Source: DATKFM01 sp963851215
GTDB lineage: Bacteria > Pseudomonadota > Alphaproteobacteria > Dongiales > Dongiaceae
Length of the DNA stretch: 64,000 nucleotides
Reading direction: 5' to 3'
Assembly (NCBI GenBank): GCA_963851215.1
Contig: CAWKOG010000014.1
Coordinates: 124,001-188,000, forward strand
The notes beneath the pieces were generated by a model that ran no database searches, was not told where the DNA came from, and worked only from the letters and a program-made list of their open reading frames with translations. The translations under genes and the position numbers were made by a program. Positions 1 through 8,721 of this stretch are shown here, one piece after another. Each line of letters begins with the position of its first letter. The first letter of the stretch is position 1.

Positions 1-1
1 G

Positions 2-253
2 GCTCGGGACAAGGCCTACTACCAGCGCATGGAGTCGCTGGTGCGGGAGCTTGCCTGGGCCGGCGGCTATGCGGAGCTTGACGTCCATGCCGCCACCCAT
101 CTCCTGGTCGCCGCCTGCGAGGGCATCTGGCTGGCCATGCTCACGGGTTATATCCGGCAATGCGACGGCGAGGCGGCACTGCGTCAGCAACTGGCCGCGC
201 TCTTTCCCAGGAACTTCGGCCACGGCGACCTTGCCAATCGAGGTATTGATTAG
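2..253 (+). CDS. TetR/BetI-like transcriptional regulator, C-terminal fragment
   Basis: The reading frame is open from base 2 to the TAG at 251-253, so only the last 83 residues lie in the window and the DNA-binding N-terminus is missing. The visible part is helical and resembles the C-terminal ligand-binding domain of TetR proteins of the BetI type (a segment with HLLVAACEGIWLAML followed by a short tail). A TetR-type inverted repeat lies 27 bases downstream, in front of the FAD oxidoreductase operon, so it probably represses that operon and perhaps itself. Family assignment is moderate because the helix-turn-helix is not visible. Confidence 0.6.
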   Translation, partial: ARDKAYYQRMESLVRELAWAGGYAELDVHAATHLLVAACEGIWLAMLTGYIRQCDGEAALRQQLAALFPRNFGHGDLANRGID

Positions 254-279
254 AATTACGTTGGTATTTCAGTAGTTTA

Positions 280-304
280 CGTTCACTAAATGAACGCTCG
301 TTCA
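280..304. promoter_or_regulatory. TetR/BetI-like operator, overlapping inverted repeats
   Basis: The sequence reads CGTTCA (280-285), five bases, TGAACG (291-296), two bases, CGTTCA (299-304). This gives two overlapping perfect inverted repeats. The half-site is close to the TGAACG/CGTTCA core reported for BetI operators. It sits between a TetR-like gene and the operon starting at 390, in an AT-rich island. Binding by the upstream regulator is inferred. Confidence 0.55.
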
Positions 305-389
305 ATATAATTGACGAATCGGGACCGGCCCGCCATCTTGGCGCCGCGCGATCGGGCGCTAGGGGCAATCTCCATCGGGATTCCGGGCC

Positions 390-2048
390 ATGCAGCCAGC
401 CTACGACTGCATCATCATCGGCGGCGGCCATAACGGGCTGACCTGCGCGGCCTATCTCGCCATGGGCGGCGAGAAGGGCGGCCGCAACAAGCTCAAGGTC
501 CTGGTGCTCGAGCGCTACCACAAGGTCGGTGGTGCTGCGATGTCCGAGGAGATCTATCCCGGCTTCACCTATTCCACCTGCTCCTATGTCTGCAGCCTGC
601 TGCGCCCGGAGATCATGCGCTTCCTCGACCTGCCGCGGCACGGGCTGCAGGTCACGCCCTACGAGACCAACGGGTTTCCCAATCCGGACGGCGAGGGAAT
701 CGTCACCTATAGCGATCACGACCGCACGCGAGAATCCCTGCGGCGTCATTCCCGTCACGATGCGGAGACTTACGACTACTACGCGGCGGAGATCATGCGG
801 CAATGCCGCTTTATCCGGCCGCTGATGAGCGTCACGCCGCCGGATCCGACGCGGCTCAATCCGTTCGCGCAGAACCGCATCAATCCCTGGGGCCGGCACA
901 ACGATCTGGAGAGCCTGCTGAAGATCGGCCGCGAGTTCGGCCGCATGGGCGAGAAGCAGATGTACGAGATCATCCGCTTCTGGGGCATGAGCATCGGCGA
1001 TTTCCTCGACGAGTATTTCGAGAACGCGCGCTGGAAGGGATTCTCGGCGACGTCGTCGATCATCGGCACCGCGCTGGCGCCGTCATCGCCCGGCACTGCC
1101 TATGTCTTGCTGCATCACTATATGGGCGAGGTGGACGGGCAGATCGGCGCCTGGGGCTTCGCCCGCGGCGGCATGGGCTCCGTCAGCGCCGCCATAGCCT
1201 CGGCCGCGCGCGAAGCGGGCGCCGAGATTCGCACCGGCGCTGAAGTGCACCGCATCATCACGCGCGACGGCCGTGCGGTCGGCGTGGCGCTCGAGAACGG
1301 CGAAGAGATCTATGCCCGCACCGTCATCACCAATGCCGATCCCAAGCGCACTTATCTCAAGCTGATCGAACGCGCCGCCCTCGATGCCATCGATCCCGAC
1401 ATCTACACCTATGCCAAGAACTTTAAGATCCGCGGCTCCTCCGGCAAGCTGAACATCGCGCTCTCCGGTCTGCCGCACTTCGCCGGGCTGCCACAAGAGG
1501 CGAGCTGGGGCACCATCGATATCGGCGGCGATTTCGATTACATCGAGCATGCCTTCGACGATTACAAATATGGCCGCTGGTCGAAGCGGCCGTTCCTCGA
1601 TTGCGTCATCCCGACCACGGTGGATCCCACCATGGCCCCGCCGGGCCAGCATTTCATGTCGGTGTTCGTGCAGTATGTGCCCTACGCCCTGGCGGAGGGG
1701 CCCTGGTCGCCCGAGATGCGCGCGCAGTATGAGAAGGACGTGCTCGATACCATCGAGGCGAGCTGCCCGGGCTTCCGCAAGCTGATCCTGCATGTTCAGA
1801 CCCGCACGCCTTGGGATATCGAGAACGAAGTCGGCATCACCGAAGGCAACATCTTCCATGGCGAGCTGACGCTGGATCAGCTGCTGTTCAATCGGCCTTT
1901 CCCCGGCTTCGGCCAATATCGCGGGCCGTTCGACGGACTCTATATGTGCGGCTCCGGCACCCATCCCGGCGGCGGCGTCATGGGCGCGCCCGGCGCCAAT
2001 GCGGCGCGGGAAATTCTGCGCGATTTCAGGAACCGGGTGATCCGGTGA
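390..2048 (+). CDS. FAD-dependent oxidoreductase, phytoene desaturase / PYROXD2-like (first of two)
   Basis: A 552-residue cytoplasmic flavoprotein. The N-terminus has the Rossmann dinucleotide motif GGGHNG (residues 11-16) after a hydrophobic strand, and the C-terminus has the second FAD-contact segment rich in Gly and Pro (MCGSGTHPGGGVMGAPGAN). Overall it fits the amine oxidase / phytoene desaturase superfamily and the PYROXD2-like branch. The substrate is unknown. It is the first gene of an operon: its TGA overlaps the GTG of a paralogue by four bases, and a GcvT-like folate enzyme follows. That context points to oxidation of a C-N bond, perhaps N-demethylation, but this is inference. Confidence 0.85.
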   Translation: MQPAYDCIIIGGGHNGLTCAAYLAMGGEKGGRNKLKVLVLERYHKVGGAAMSEEIYPGFTYSTCSYVCSLLRPEIMRFLDLPRHGLQVTPYETNGFPNPDGEGIVTYSDHDRTRESLRRHSRHDAETYDYYAAEIMRQCRFIRPLMSVTPPDPTRLNPFAQNRINPWGRHNDLESLLKIGREFGRMGEKQMYEIIRFWGMSIGDFLDEYFENARWKGFSATSSIIGTALAPSSPGTAYVLLHHYMGEVDGQIGAWGFARGGMGSVSAAIASAAREAGAEIRTGAEVHRIITRDGRAVGVALENGEEIYARTVITNADPKRTYLKLIERAALDAIDPDIYTYAKNFKIRGSSGKLNIALSGLPHFAGLPQEASWGTIDIGGDFDYIEHAFDDYKYGRWSKRPFLDCVIPTTVDPTMAPPGQHFMSVFVQYVPYALAEGPWSPEMRAQYEKDVLDTIEASCPGFRKLILHVQTRTPWDIENEVGITEGNIFHGELTLDQLLFNRPFPGFGQYRGPFDGLYMCGSGTHPGGGVMGAPGANAAREILRDFRNRVIR

Positions 2049-3631
2049 GCGCCGCCTATGACGCCATCGTCATCGGCGGCGGCCATAACGGGCTGACCGC
2101 GGCGGCGTATCTGGGCAAGGCAGGCTTGCGCACCCTCGTCGTCGAAGCCGCCGACGGCTTCGGCGGCGCCGCGGTGACGCGGGAGTTCGCCCCGGGATTC
2201 AAGGTTTCCGCCGTCGCCCATCTGCTCCACGGCCTGCATCCGCGAATCATGTCGGATCTGCAGCTCGAGAAGAACGGCCTGACTTACGCCGCGCAAAATC
2301 TGGCCACGGCGGCGCTGCTGCCCGGCGGCGGCCGGCTGGAACTCAGCGGCGATGCGCCGCGCACCCGCGCGTCGCTGAATCAGTTTTCGGCCAAGGACGC
2401 CGACGCCTATCCGAAGGTGATGGCGCGACTGCAGCGCCAGGCCAACGCGCTCGGCGTCATGCTCACGCGCACGCCGCCGCGGCCCGATCTGATGGCCAAT
2501 GACTGGCAGGGCAAGATCGGCTTGGGCCTGCTGGCCTTCCATATGCGCCGCCTCGGCCGCAAGGACATGCTGGAACTGACCCGCATCCTGACCATGAACT
2601 CCGCCGATCTGGCGAACGACTATTTCGAGAGCGATGCGCTGAAGGGCCTGCTCGCCTTCGAAAGCGTGTTCGGCCTGTTCCTGGGGCCGCGCTCGCCCAG
2701 CACGGTCTACAATCTGCTCTACCGTCTGGCCTCGTTCGGCAAGCACGGCCTCGGCGGGCTGCATCTGCCCGCAGGCGGCATGGGCAGCGTGACGGCGGCG
2801 CTGGCCGCCGCCTGTCAGTCCTTCAAAGTGGAACTGCGAGCAAATGCGCCCGTGCAGCGCGTGCTCATGCGCGGCGATCGTGCTCAAGGCGTTGTTCTTG
2901 AGAGCGGCGAAGAGATCAGCGCCAGCATCGTTCTTTCCAGCGCCGATCCCGCGCGCAGCCTGCTCAAGCTGGTGGGGCCGGAGAATCTGGACACCAACTT
3001 CGCCCAGCGCATGCGCCATCTGCGGATGAACGGCTGCTCGGCGAAAATCCATCTGGCGCTGGACAGCCTGCCGGAATCCTGGCGCCAGGGCCCCGCGCGG
3101 CTGATGATCGCGCCGAGCGCCGACTATGTGGAGCGCGCCTATGACGACGCGAAGTATGGCCGCGTCTCCGCGTCGCCGGCGCTGGAGGTGGTCATCCCCA
3201 CGCTCCATGATCCGTCGCTGGCGCCCGCGGGAAAGCATGTGATTTCCGTGATGGCCCAGTTCGCGCCCTATAAGCTGCGGGACGCCACGCCCGATCAGGC
3301 GCGGCGGGAGATCCTGGACCGGACGCAGACGGTGCTCGCCGCCCATGCGCCGGATCTGCCCCGGCGCATCCTGGCGACGGAAATGCTGACGCCCCACGAT
3401 CTGGAATCCCAGTTCCGCCTCACCGGCGGCCAATGGCATCATGGCGAGATCACGCTGGACCAGGTTTTCCTGCTGCGCCCCGCCGGCGGCTATCAGCAAT
3501 ACCGCTCGCCGGTGCCCGGGCTCTGGTTCTGCGGCGCCGGCGCCCATCCCGGCGGTCATGTCACGGGGCTGCCCGGTGCCAATGCGGCCCGCGAGGCGCT
3601 GCGCCACCGCGCCGAATGGAGCCGGCCATGA
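2045..3631 (+). CDS. FAD-dependent oxidoreductase, phytoene desaturase / PYROXD2-like (second of two)
   Basis: The start is a GTG at 2045 inside a GTGA overlap with the previous gene; the frame is open further upstream but only as a shadow. The 528-residue product begins almost identically to its neighbour, with GGGHNG at residues 11-16 and the same C-terminal Gly-rich FAD segment (CGAGAHPGGHVTGLPGAN). The two are clear tandem paralogues that have diverged across the middle, so they may form a heteromer or act on related substrates. Its stop overlaps the ATG of the GcvT-like gene in ATGA, so all three should be translationally coupled. No membrane segment is evident. Confidence 0.85.
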   Translation: MSAAYDAIVIGGGHNGLTAAAYLGKAGLRTLVVEAADGFGGAAVTREFAPGFKVSAVAHLLHGLHPRIMSDLQLEKNGLTYAAQNLATAALLPGGGRLELSGDAPRTRASLNQFSAKDADAYPKVMARLQRQANALGVMLTRTPPRPDLMANDWQGKIGLGLLAFHMRRLGRKDMLELTRILTMNSADLANDYFESDALKGLLAFESVFGLFLGPRSPSTVYNLLYRLASFGKHGLGGLHLPAGGMGSVTAALAAACQSFKVELRANAPVQRVLMRGDRAQGVVLESGEEISASIVLSSADPARSLLKLVGPENLDTNFAQRMRHLRMNGCSAKIHLALDSLPESWRQGPARLMIAPSADYVERAYDDAKYGRVSASPALEVVIPTLHDPSLAPAGKHVISVMAQFAPYKLRDATPDQARREILDRTQTVLAAHAPDLPRRILATEMLTPHDLESQFRLTGGQWHHGEITLDQVFLLRPAGGYQQYRSPVPGLWFCGAGAHPGGHVTGLPGANAAREALRHRAEWSRP

Positions 3632-4812
3632 GCCATCTCCGGCATATGCAGCCCTTCCTGCGCCAGACGCCGTTCCATGACCGGCTGTCGGCGCTTTGCC
3701 ATTCCAACGACTGGATCCGCTGGATGGGCTTCATGGCGCCGAACCGCTTCGATTCGGTGCAGCTCGAATATTTCGCCATCCGCAACGGCGCGACTCTCTT
3801 CGACGTCTCGCCGCTGATCAAATACCGCATCCAGGGCCGCGATGCCGCGCGCTACGTCGACCATCTGGTCACCCGCGACGTGACCAAGGTGAAGCCGATG
3901 CAGGTGTTCTACACCGCCTGGTGCGACGATGACGGCAAGCTGGTGGAAGAGGGCACGCTGTTCCGCCTCGCCGAGAACGATTTCATCCTCAACGCCGCGC
4001 TGCACCAATATGCCTGGCTGAAGGAAACCGCCTACGGCTTCGATGTGACGATAGAGGACATGAGCGACGAGCTCTGCGGCCTGGCGCTGCAGGGGCCGAT
4101 GTCGCGGCAAATTTTGCAGGCGTTCGGCGTATCCGGCATCGACAAGCTGGCCCATTTCGGCCTGATGGAAGCCACCGTCGATGGCCGCTGGCTGCGCATC
4201 GACCGCGCCGGCTATACCGGCGATCTCGGCTATGAGGTCTGGGTCAAGCCCCAGGATGCGCTGTGGCTGTGGGACACGCTGCTGCAAGTGGGCGAGCCCT
4301 ACAAGATCGCGCCCATGGGCTCGGCGGCGCTGAATATCGCGCGCATCGAGGCGGGCTTCATCCTGGTGGATGTGGATTATCTGGCGGCGAACTACGCCGT
4401 GCGGCCGACCCAGCGGGAATCACCGTACGAAGCCGGCATCGGCTGGACCGTCAATCTGAAGAAGGATTGCTACTTCGTCGGCAAGCGCGCGCTGCAGCGG
4501 GAGAAGGCGCAGAACCTGTCGCGCCATATCCTGATCGGGATCGAGATCGAAGGCCGCAAGCCCGCTCCAGGCTCCTTTCTCTATGCCGACAAGCCGGGCA
4601 AACAGGAGATCGGCCTCACCACTTCGGCAATCTGGTCGCCGACCCTGAAGAAGAACATCGCCTTTGCCCGCGTGCCCCCGGCCTATGCCAAGCCGGGCAC
4701 GCAGATGTGGACCGAGATCTGGTATCCCAAGGAAATGAAGATCGAACGCAGCATGGTCCGCTGCTGGGCCACCATCAGGATGTTTTACGATCCGCCGCGC
4801 AAGAAGGCGTAG
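3628..4812 (+). CDS. GcvT / DmdA-like aminomethyltransferase family protein
   Basis: A 394-residue protein starting at the ATG of an ATGA overlap. It has the folate-binding GcvT fold: an N-terminal segment with GATLFDVSPLIKY, the central motif GYTGDLGYEVWV, and a C-terminal beta-barrel domain. Family members move a one-carbon unit from a methylated amine, sulfonium or glycine to tetrahydrofolate (GcvT, DMSP demethylase DmdA, sarcosine or dimethylglycine dehydrogenase C-domains). Coupling to two flavoenzymes suggests that the C1 unit released by oxidative demethylation is captured on folate. The exact substrate cannot be read from sequence. It converges on kup with a six-base gap. Confidence 0.8.
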   Translation: MSHLRHMQPFLRQTPFHDRLSALCHSNDWIRWMGFMAPNRFDSVQLEYFAIRNGATLFDVSPLIKYRIQGRDAARYVDHLVTRDVTKVKPMQVFYTAWCDDDGKLVEEGTLFRLAENDFILNAALHQYAWLKETAYGFDVTIEDMSDELCGLALQGPMSRQILQAFGVSGIDKLAHFGLMEATVDGRWLRIDRAGYTGDLGYEVWVKPQDALWLWDTLLQVGEPYKIAPMGSAALNIARIEAGFILVDVDYLAANYAVRPTQRESPYEAGIGWTVNLKKDCYFVGKRALQREKAQNLSRHILIGIEIEGRKPAPGSFLYADKPGKQEIGLTTSAIWSPTLKKNIAFARVPPAYAKPGTQMWTEIWYPKEMKIERSMVRCWATIRMFYDPPRKKA

Positions 4813-4818
4813 GCCCAC

Positions 4819-6730
4819 CTAAATCAGAATCTGCATCCCCATCTCCACCACCCGCTGGGAGGGGATCTGGAAGAAGTCGGTGGCGCTGGTGGCCCGGCCG
4901 GCCAGGGCGACGAACAGCCTGTCCTGCCAGCGCGGCATGGCCGATTGCACGGCCGGCTTCAGGGAGCGGTGGCTGAGAAAGAACGACGTCGACATGATGT
5001 CGAACTCGAAACCGTCCTTGCGGCAGCGGCTCAACAGCCGCGGCACATTCGGCGTTTCCATGAAGCCGAAGGTCATGGACACCTTGGTGATCTCATCCGA
5101 CAGCCGTTCAATCTGCAGCGCCTTGTCGGGGTCCACGCGCGGCGTGTCCGCCGTGTGCACGGTGACGATGAAGTTCTGCGCATGCAGAACTTTGTTGTGC
5201 TTGAGGTTGTGCATCAGCGCCGAGGGCGCGGCGCCCTCGTTGTTGGTCAGGAAGACGGCGGTGCCCGGTACCCGGTGGATGCTCTTGCTCTGCACCATGG
5301 TGACGAGGTCGCTGAGATCGACGCTCTCCCGCCGCAGCTTGTCCAGCAGCAGCCGCGAGCCGCGCACCCAGCTCCAGATCAGCAGGATGATCACCAGCGC
5401 CAGCAGCACCGGCGCATAGCCGCCATCGCCCAGTTTCAGGCCGTTGGCGACGACGAAGATCAGGTCGATGAAGAGGAACGGCAATACGACCGCCGCGGCC
5501 AGCGGCAGGGTCCAATGCCGCACGCGCCGCACATAGACGAAGGCCAGCAGCGTCTCCACCAGCATGGTGCCGGCCACGGCGATGCCGTAGGCCGAAGCCA
5601 GGTTCGATGAGGTCTCGAACAGCAGCACCAGCAGCACCACGCCGATCAGCAACAGCCGGTTCACGTGGGGCAGGTAGATCTGGCCGGACAAATCGGCCGA
5701 GGTGTGGCGGATTTCCATGCGCGGCAGCATGCCCAGCTGGATCGCCTGCCGCGTCAGGGAGAAAGCGCCGGTGATCACCGCCTGGCTGGCAATGACGGTC
5801 GCGGCCGTGGCCAGCGCCACCATCGGAATCAGCGCCCATTCCGGGGTCATGCGGAAGAACGGATTGTCGGCGCCTTCGGGGTAATGCAGCACATAGGCGC
5901 CCTGGCCCAGATAGTTCAGCGCCAGGGCCGGCAGCACGAAGGCAAGCCAGGCCGCGCGGATCGGCTTGCGGCCGAAATGGCCCATATCCGCATAGAGCGC
6001 CTCGGCGCCCGTCAGCACCAGGAACACGGAGCCGAGCACGAACAGCGCCGTCCAGCCATGGGACAGGGTGAAGCCGATGGCATTGATCGGATTGAAAGCC
6101 AGCAGAATCGCGAAATCGTCGAGGATATGCCAGGCGCCCAGCGCGGCGATGGCAAGGAACCACAGCGCGGTGACCGGCCCGAACAGCGCGGCGACCTTGT
6201 TGGTCCCGCGATTCTGCATCGCGAACAGCAGGAACAGAATCGCGATGGTGATGGGGATGACGAAGGGCGTGAACACCGGCGTCACCAGCTTCAAGCCCTC
6301 CACCGCCGACAGCACGGAGATCGCCGGCGTCAGCACCGCATCGCCATAGAACAGCGAAGCGCCGACGATGCCGAGGATGAAGACGATGCCCATGCTGGTG
6401 CGCTTGCCCTGGGCCAGCGCCATCAGCGAGAGCAGGCCGCCTTCGCCCTTGTTGTCGGCCCGCATGATGAAGAAGACGTACTTCAGGGTGATGACGAGGA
6501 TCAGCGCCCACAGCAGCAGCGACACCGTGCCGATGATCTCGTCCCGGGTCAGCCCGTCGCCGCTGGCATGGTGGATCGAACTCGCGGAAGGCATAGAGCG
6601 GGCTGGTGCCGATATCGCCGAACACGACGCCGACGCTGCCCAAGGCGAGCGCCAGGAAGCGCCGCCGCTCCGCCAGAGCATCACCATTGCCGGCGGCGGC
6701 GCCGGGCGCCTCGATTGGTTTGGTCGACAT
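4819..6730 (-). CDS. kup: Kup low-affinity potassium transporter (frameshifted)
   Basis: The N-terminal part starts at 6730 and carries the Kup signature GDIGTSPLYAFRE (about residues 38-50). The frame then breaks near 6575-6580 and continues as HHASGDGLTRDEIIGT and the rest of a typical Kup of about 637 residues. Removing one T in GAGTTCGATC restores the frame, so I treat the break as an extra base. Downstream there are about twelve hydrophobic segments, the GEGG loop (ADNKGEGGLLSL), and a C-terminal cytoplasmic domain. It imports K+ across the inner membrane, probably by H+ symport. No strong Shine-Dalgarno sequence is seen. Confidence 0.9.
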
Positions 6731-7044
6731 GAAATCGTTCGTGCTGCGTCTGTTGTTTCAACCGGTCAGCGCCGACGGTCCGGGAAGGGATAGCTTGTGG
6801 CCGGCGCAATCGCCCAGGGAAAAAATTGAAGTCCGGTTGTAGCCGGATTTTATCATGTCAGCATGACCATGCCACACCCCCTTCCTTTGTCGGGTCGTTT
6901 CTCCGACAGTAAGCGGCGCAAATGATTGCCGCTGCCGCCTCGCTGGCTATAATCCCCGCCCAAACAGCGCCAACACTCGTTGCCCAAACGGCATTTCTGC
7001 AGAAAATCCAATCAAATCAATCCATAACAGGAGGTACCCGATCC
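6731..7044 (+). promoter_or_regulatory. Intergenic region with sigma70-like promoter for dctP
   Basis: This divergent gap between kup and the TRAP binding protein holds a good promoter: TTGCCG at 6926-6931, a 16-base spacer and a perfect TATAAT at 6948-6953. That leaves an 85-base leader before the ATG at 7045. A strong Shine-Dalgarno AGGAGG lies at 7029-7034. I saw no gene or clear operator in the rest. Confidence 0.6.
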
Positions 7045-8148
7045 ATGGATCGCCGCAAGTTCATCAAGTCCGCCGGTCTCGCCACCGCTGCAACGGCCAC
7101 GGCCGCCATCGCCGCCCCGGCCATCGCGCAATCCGCCCCCGAGATCAAGTGGCGCCTGACCTCCAGCTTCCCCAAGAGCCTGGACACGATCTATGGCGCG
7201 GCCGAGACCTTCTCGAAATATGTCGCCGAGGCGACTGACAACAAGTTCCAGATCCAGGTCTTCGCCGCCGGCGAACTGGCCCCGGGCCTGGAGGCGGCCA
7301 ATGTGGCGGGCGCCGGCTCGGTCGAAGCCTGCCACACCGCCAGCTACTACTACTGGGGCAAGGATCCCACCTATGCTTTCGGCACCGCGGTTCCCTTCGG
7401 CCTCAACAGCCGGATGCAGAACGCCTGGATGTATCACGGCGGCGGCATGGACTTGATGAACGAATTCTATGCCACCCAGAATCTCTACGCGATGCCCTGC
7501 GGCAATACCGGCGCGCAGATGGGCGGCTGGTTCCGCAAGGAGATCAACTCCGTCGCCGACATGACGGGCGTGAAGATGCGCATCGGCGGATTCGGCGGCA
7601 AGGTCATCTCCAAGATCGGCGTGGTGCCGCAGCAGATCGCCGGCGGCGACATCTATCCGGCGCTGGAGAAAGGCACGATCGACGCGGCCGAGTGGGTCGG
7701 CCCCTATGACGACGAAAAGCTCGGCTTCAACAAGGTGGCGCCCTACTACTACTATCCCGGCTGGTGGGAAGGCGGCGCCATGCTCCATGTCATGGTCAAC
7801 AGCGCCAAGTGGGCAGAGCTCCCGCCCAGCTATCAGGCCATCGTTCGCGCCGCATCTCAGGCGAGCAATTGCGACATGCAGGCGCGCTACGATGCGCTGA
7901 ACCCGCCGGCCCTGCGCAAGCTGGTCGCCGGCGGCGCGCAGCTTCGCCCCTATCCGCAGGATGTGATGGAAGCCTGCTTCAACGCGGCGAAGGAAACCTA
8001 CGCCGAGATCAGCGGCGCCAATGCAGCGTTCAAGAAAGTGCATGACGCCATGATGGCGTTCCGCGCCGAGCAGTATCTCTGGTTCCAGATCTCCGAATAC
8101 AACTTCGACACCTTCATGATGGGCCAGCAGCGCAAGAAGGCGCTGTAA
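7045..8148 (+). CDS. dctP: TRAP transporter substrate-binding protein, Tat-exported
   Basis: A 367-residue periplasmic binding protein. The N-terminus DRRKFIKSAG is a twin-arginine signal (RR at residues 3-4), followed by an Ala-rich h-region and a cleavage site near AIAQS. The mature protein fits the DctP family, including the central segment with the conserved Arg that binds a carboxylate (GVKMRIGG) and GGDIYPALEKGTIDAAEWVGP. It resembles the Tat-exported branch associated with 2-oxo acids or other organic acids. The start is fixed by AGGAGG ten bases upstream. Its membrane partners are probably the DctQM pair at 9594-11888, which are convergent to it and separated by a foreign-looking two-gene module. 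Confidence 0.9.
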   Translation: MDRRKFIKSAGLATAATATAAIAAPAIAQSAPEIKWRLTSSFPKSLDTIYGAAETFSKYVAEATDNKFQIQVFAAGELAPGLEAANVAGAGSVEACHTASYYYWGKDPTYAFGTAVPFGLNSRMQNAWMYHGGGMDLMNEFYATQNLYAMPCGNTGAQMGGWFRKEINSVADMTGVKMRIGGFGGKVISKIGVVPQQIAGGDIYPALEKGTIDAAEWVGPYDDEKLGFNKVAPYYYYPGWWEGGAMLHVMVNSAKWAELPPSYQAIVRAASQASNCDMQARYDALNPPALRKLVAGGAQLRPYPQDVMEACFNAAKETYAEISGANAAFKKVHDAMMAFRAEQYLWFQISEYNFDTFMMGQQRKKAL

Positions 8149-8171
8149 CCGTCTCGCTCGAGAGAATGAGT

Positions 8172-8202
8172 AAGGGCCCGGCGTTTCCGCCGGGCCCTTT
8201 TT
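8172..8202 (+). terminator. Rho-independent terminator of dctP
   Basis: A 10-bp GC-rich stem (GGGCCCGGCG at 8174-8183 pairing with CGCCGGGCCC at 8188-8197), a four-base loop and a run of five T. Flanking AA/TT extend the stem. It is 23 bases after the dctP stop. Confidence 0.9.
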
Positions 8203-8270
8203 GTCTTTGCCATCCAGCCAAGTATCCGATGCAGCCCAACACTAAATGTAAGTTATTGAAATAATTATAT

Positions 8271-8350
8271 ACCGGAAATATTTTTGCCTATTTTTCCGGT
8301 CAAATAGACATATTGTAACCGATACATAGACGTAGTATATTTCCGGAAAT
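8271..8350. promoter_or_regulatory. Palindromic operator sites before the RHH / nucleotidyltransferase pair
   Basis: This AT-rich stretch contains the arms ACCGGAAA (8271-8278) and TTTCCGGT (8293-8300) as an inverted repeat, and a perfect 12-bp palindrome ATTTCCGGAAAT (8339-8350). All share the core TTTCCGG. The last site ends 13 bases before the ATG at 8364. Repeated palindromes this close to the first gene of a two-gene module are typical of autoregulated toxin-antitoxin operons. Binding by the 8364 product is inferred. Confidence 0.6.
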
Positions 8351-8363
8351 TATAGAACATCGG

Positions 8364-8717
8364 ATGAAAGTGGCGGATTCGGAAACAACCAGCCTGAGAG
8401 TATCAAGATCGCGGCAGCGTCGTCGGCTCGCGGGCCTCAAGCGTGTTGAAGTCCTCGTTCCGGCCGATCACGCGGACGCTGTCAGGGCTTACGCCGCCCA
8501 ACTGCGGGAGGGCTCGCAATCCGAATCACTGGTTCGGTTGCGCAAGTTAATTGCCAGCGCCTATCAGCAATTCCACGCGATGTGCTTGGACAACATCAGC
8601 GTAGATCCGGAGAAGGCGAATTTCGCCGATGGTGCGATTGTCGCTGCGGCTCTGATGCATCGAGGCAATTCAGAAGCCTATAAGCTTGGTCGAGAGATTA
8701 GTCGGCTCACAAAGTAG
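8364..8717 (+). CDS. Small hypothetical protein with RHH-like N-terminus, possible antitoxin
   Basis: A 117-residue protein I do not recognise by name. Residues 11-49 are very basic and then read RVEVLVPADHADAVRAYAAQ, which looks like the strand-helix start of a ribbon-helix-helix DNA-binding domain. The rest is helical and ends in TK. Base composition is less GC-rich than the neighbours. The stop is four bases before the ATG of the AbiEii-like gene, so the two are co-transcribed. TTTCCGG palindromes upstream fit autoregulation by an RHH protein. A role as cognate antitoxin is inference; classic AbiEi antitoxins have a different winged-helix fold. Confidence 0.55.
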   Translation: MKVADSETTSLRVSRSRQRRRLAGLKRVEVLVPADHADAVRAYAAQLREGSQSESLVRLRKLIASAYQQFHAMCLDNISVDPEKANFADGAIVAAALMHRGNSEAYKLGREISRLTK

Positions 8718-8721
8718 AGCA

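Noticed and set aside
1811..2044. Upstream extension of the second FAD oxidoreductase frame
   Set aside because: It lies wholly inside the first flavoprotein gene in another frame and has no family similarity; GTG 2045 in a GTGA overlap gives the correct N-terminus.
5108..6560. Long minus-strand frame overlapping kup after its N-terminus
   Set aside because: Past the frameshift this frame is an Arg/Gly/Pro-rich shadow; the Kup sequence continues in the adjacent frame.
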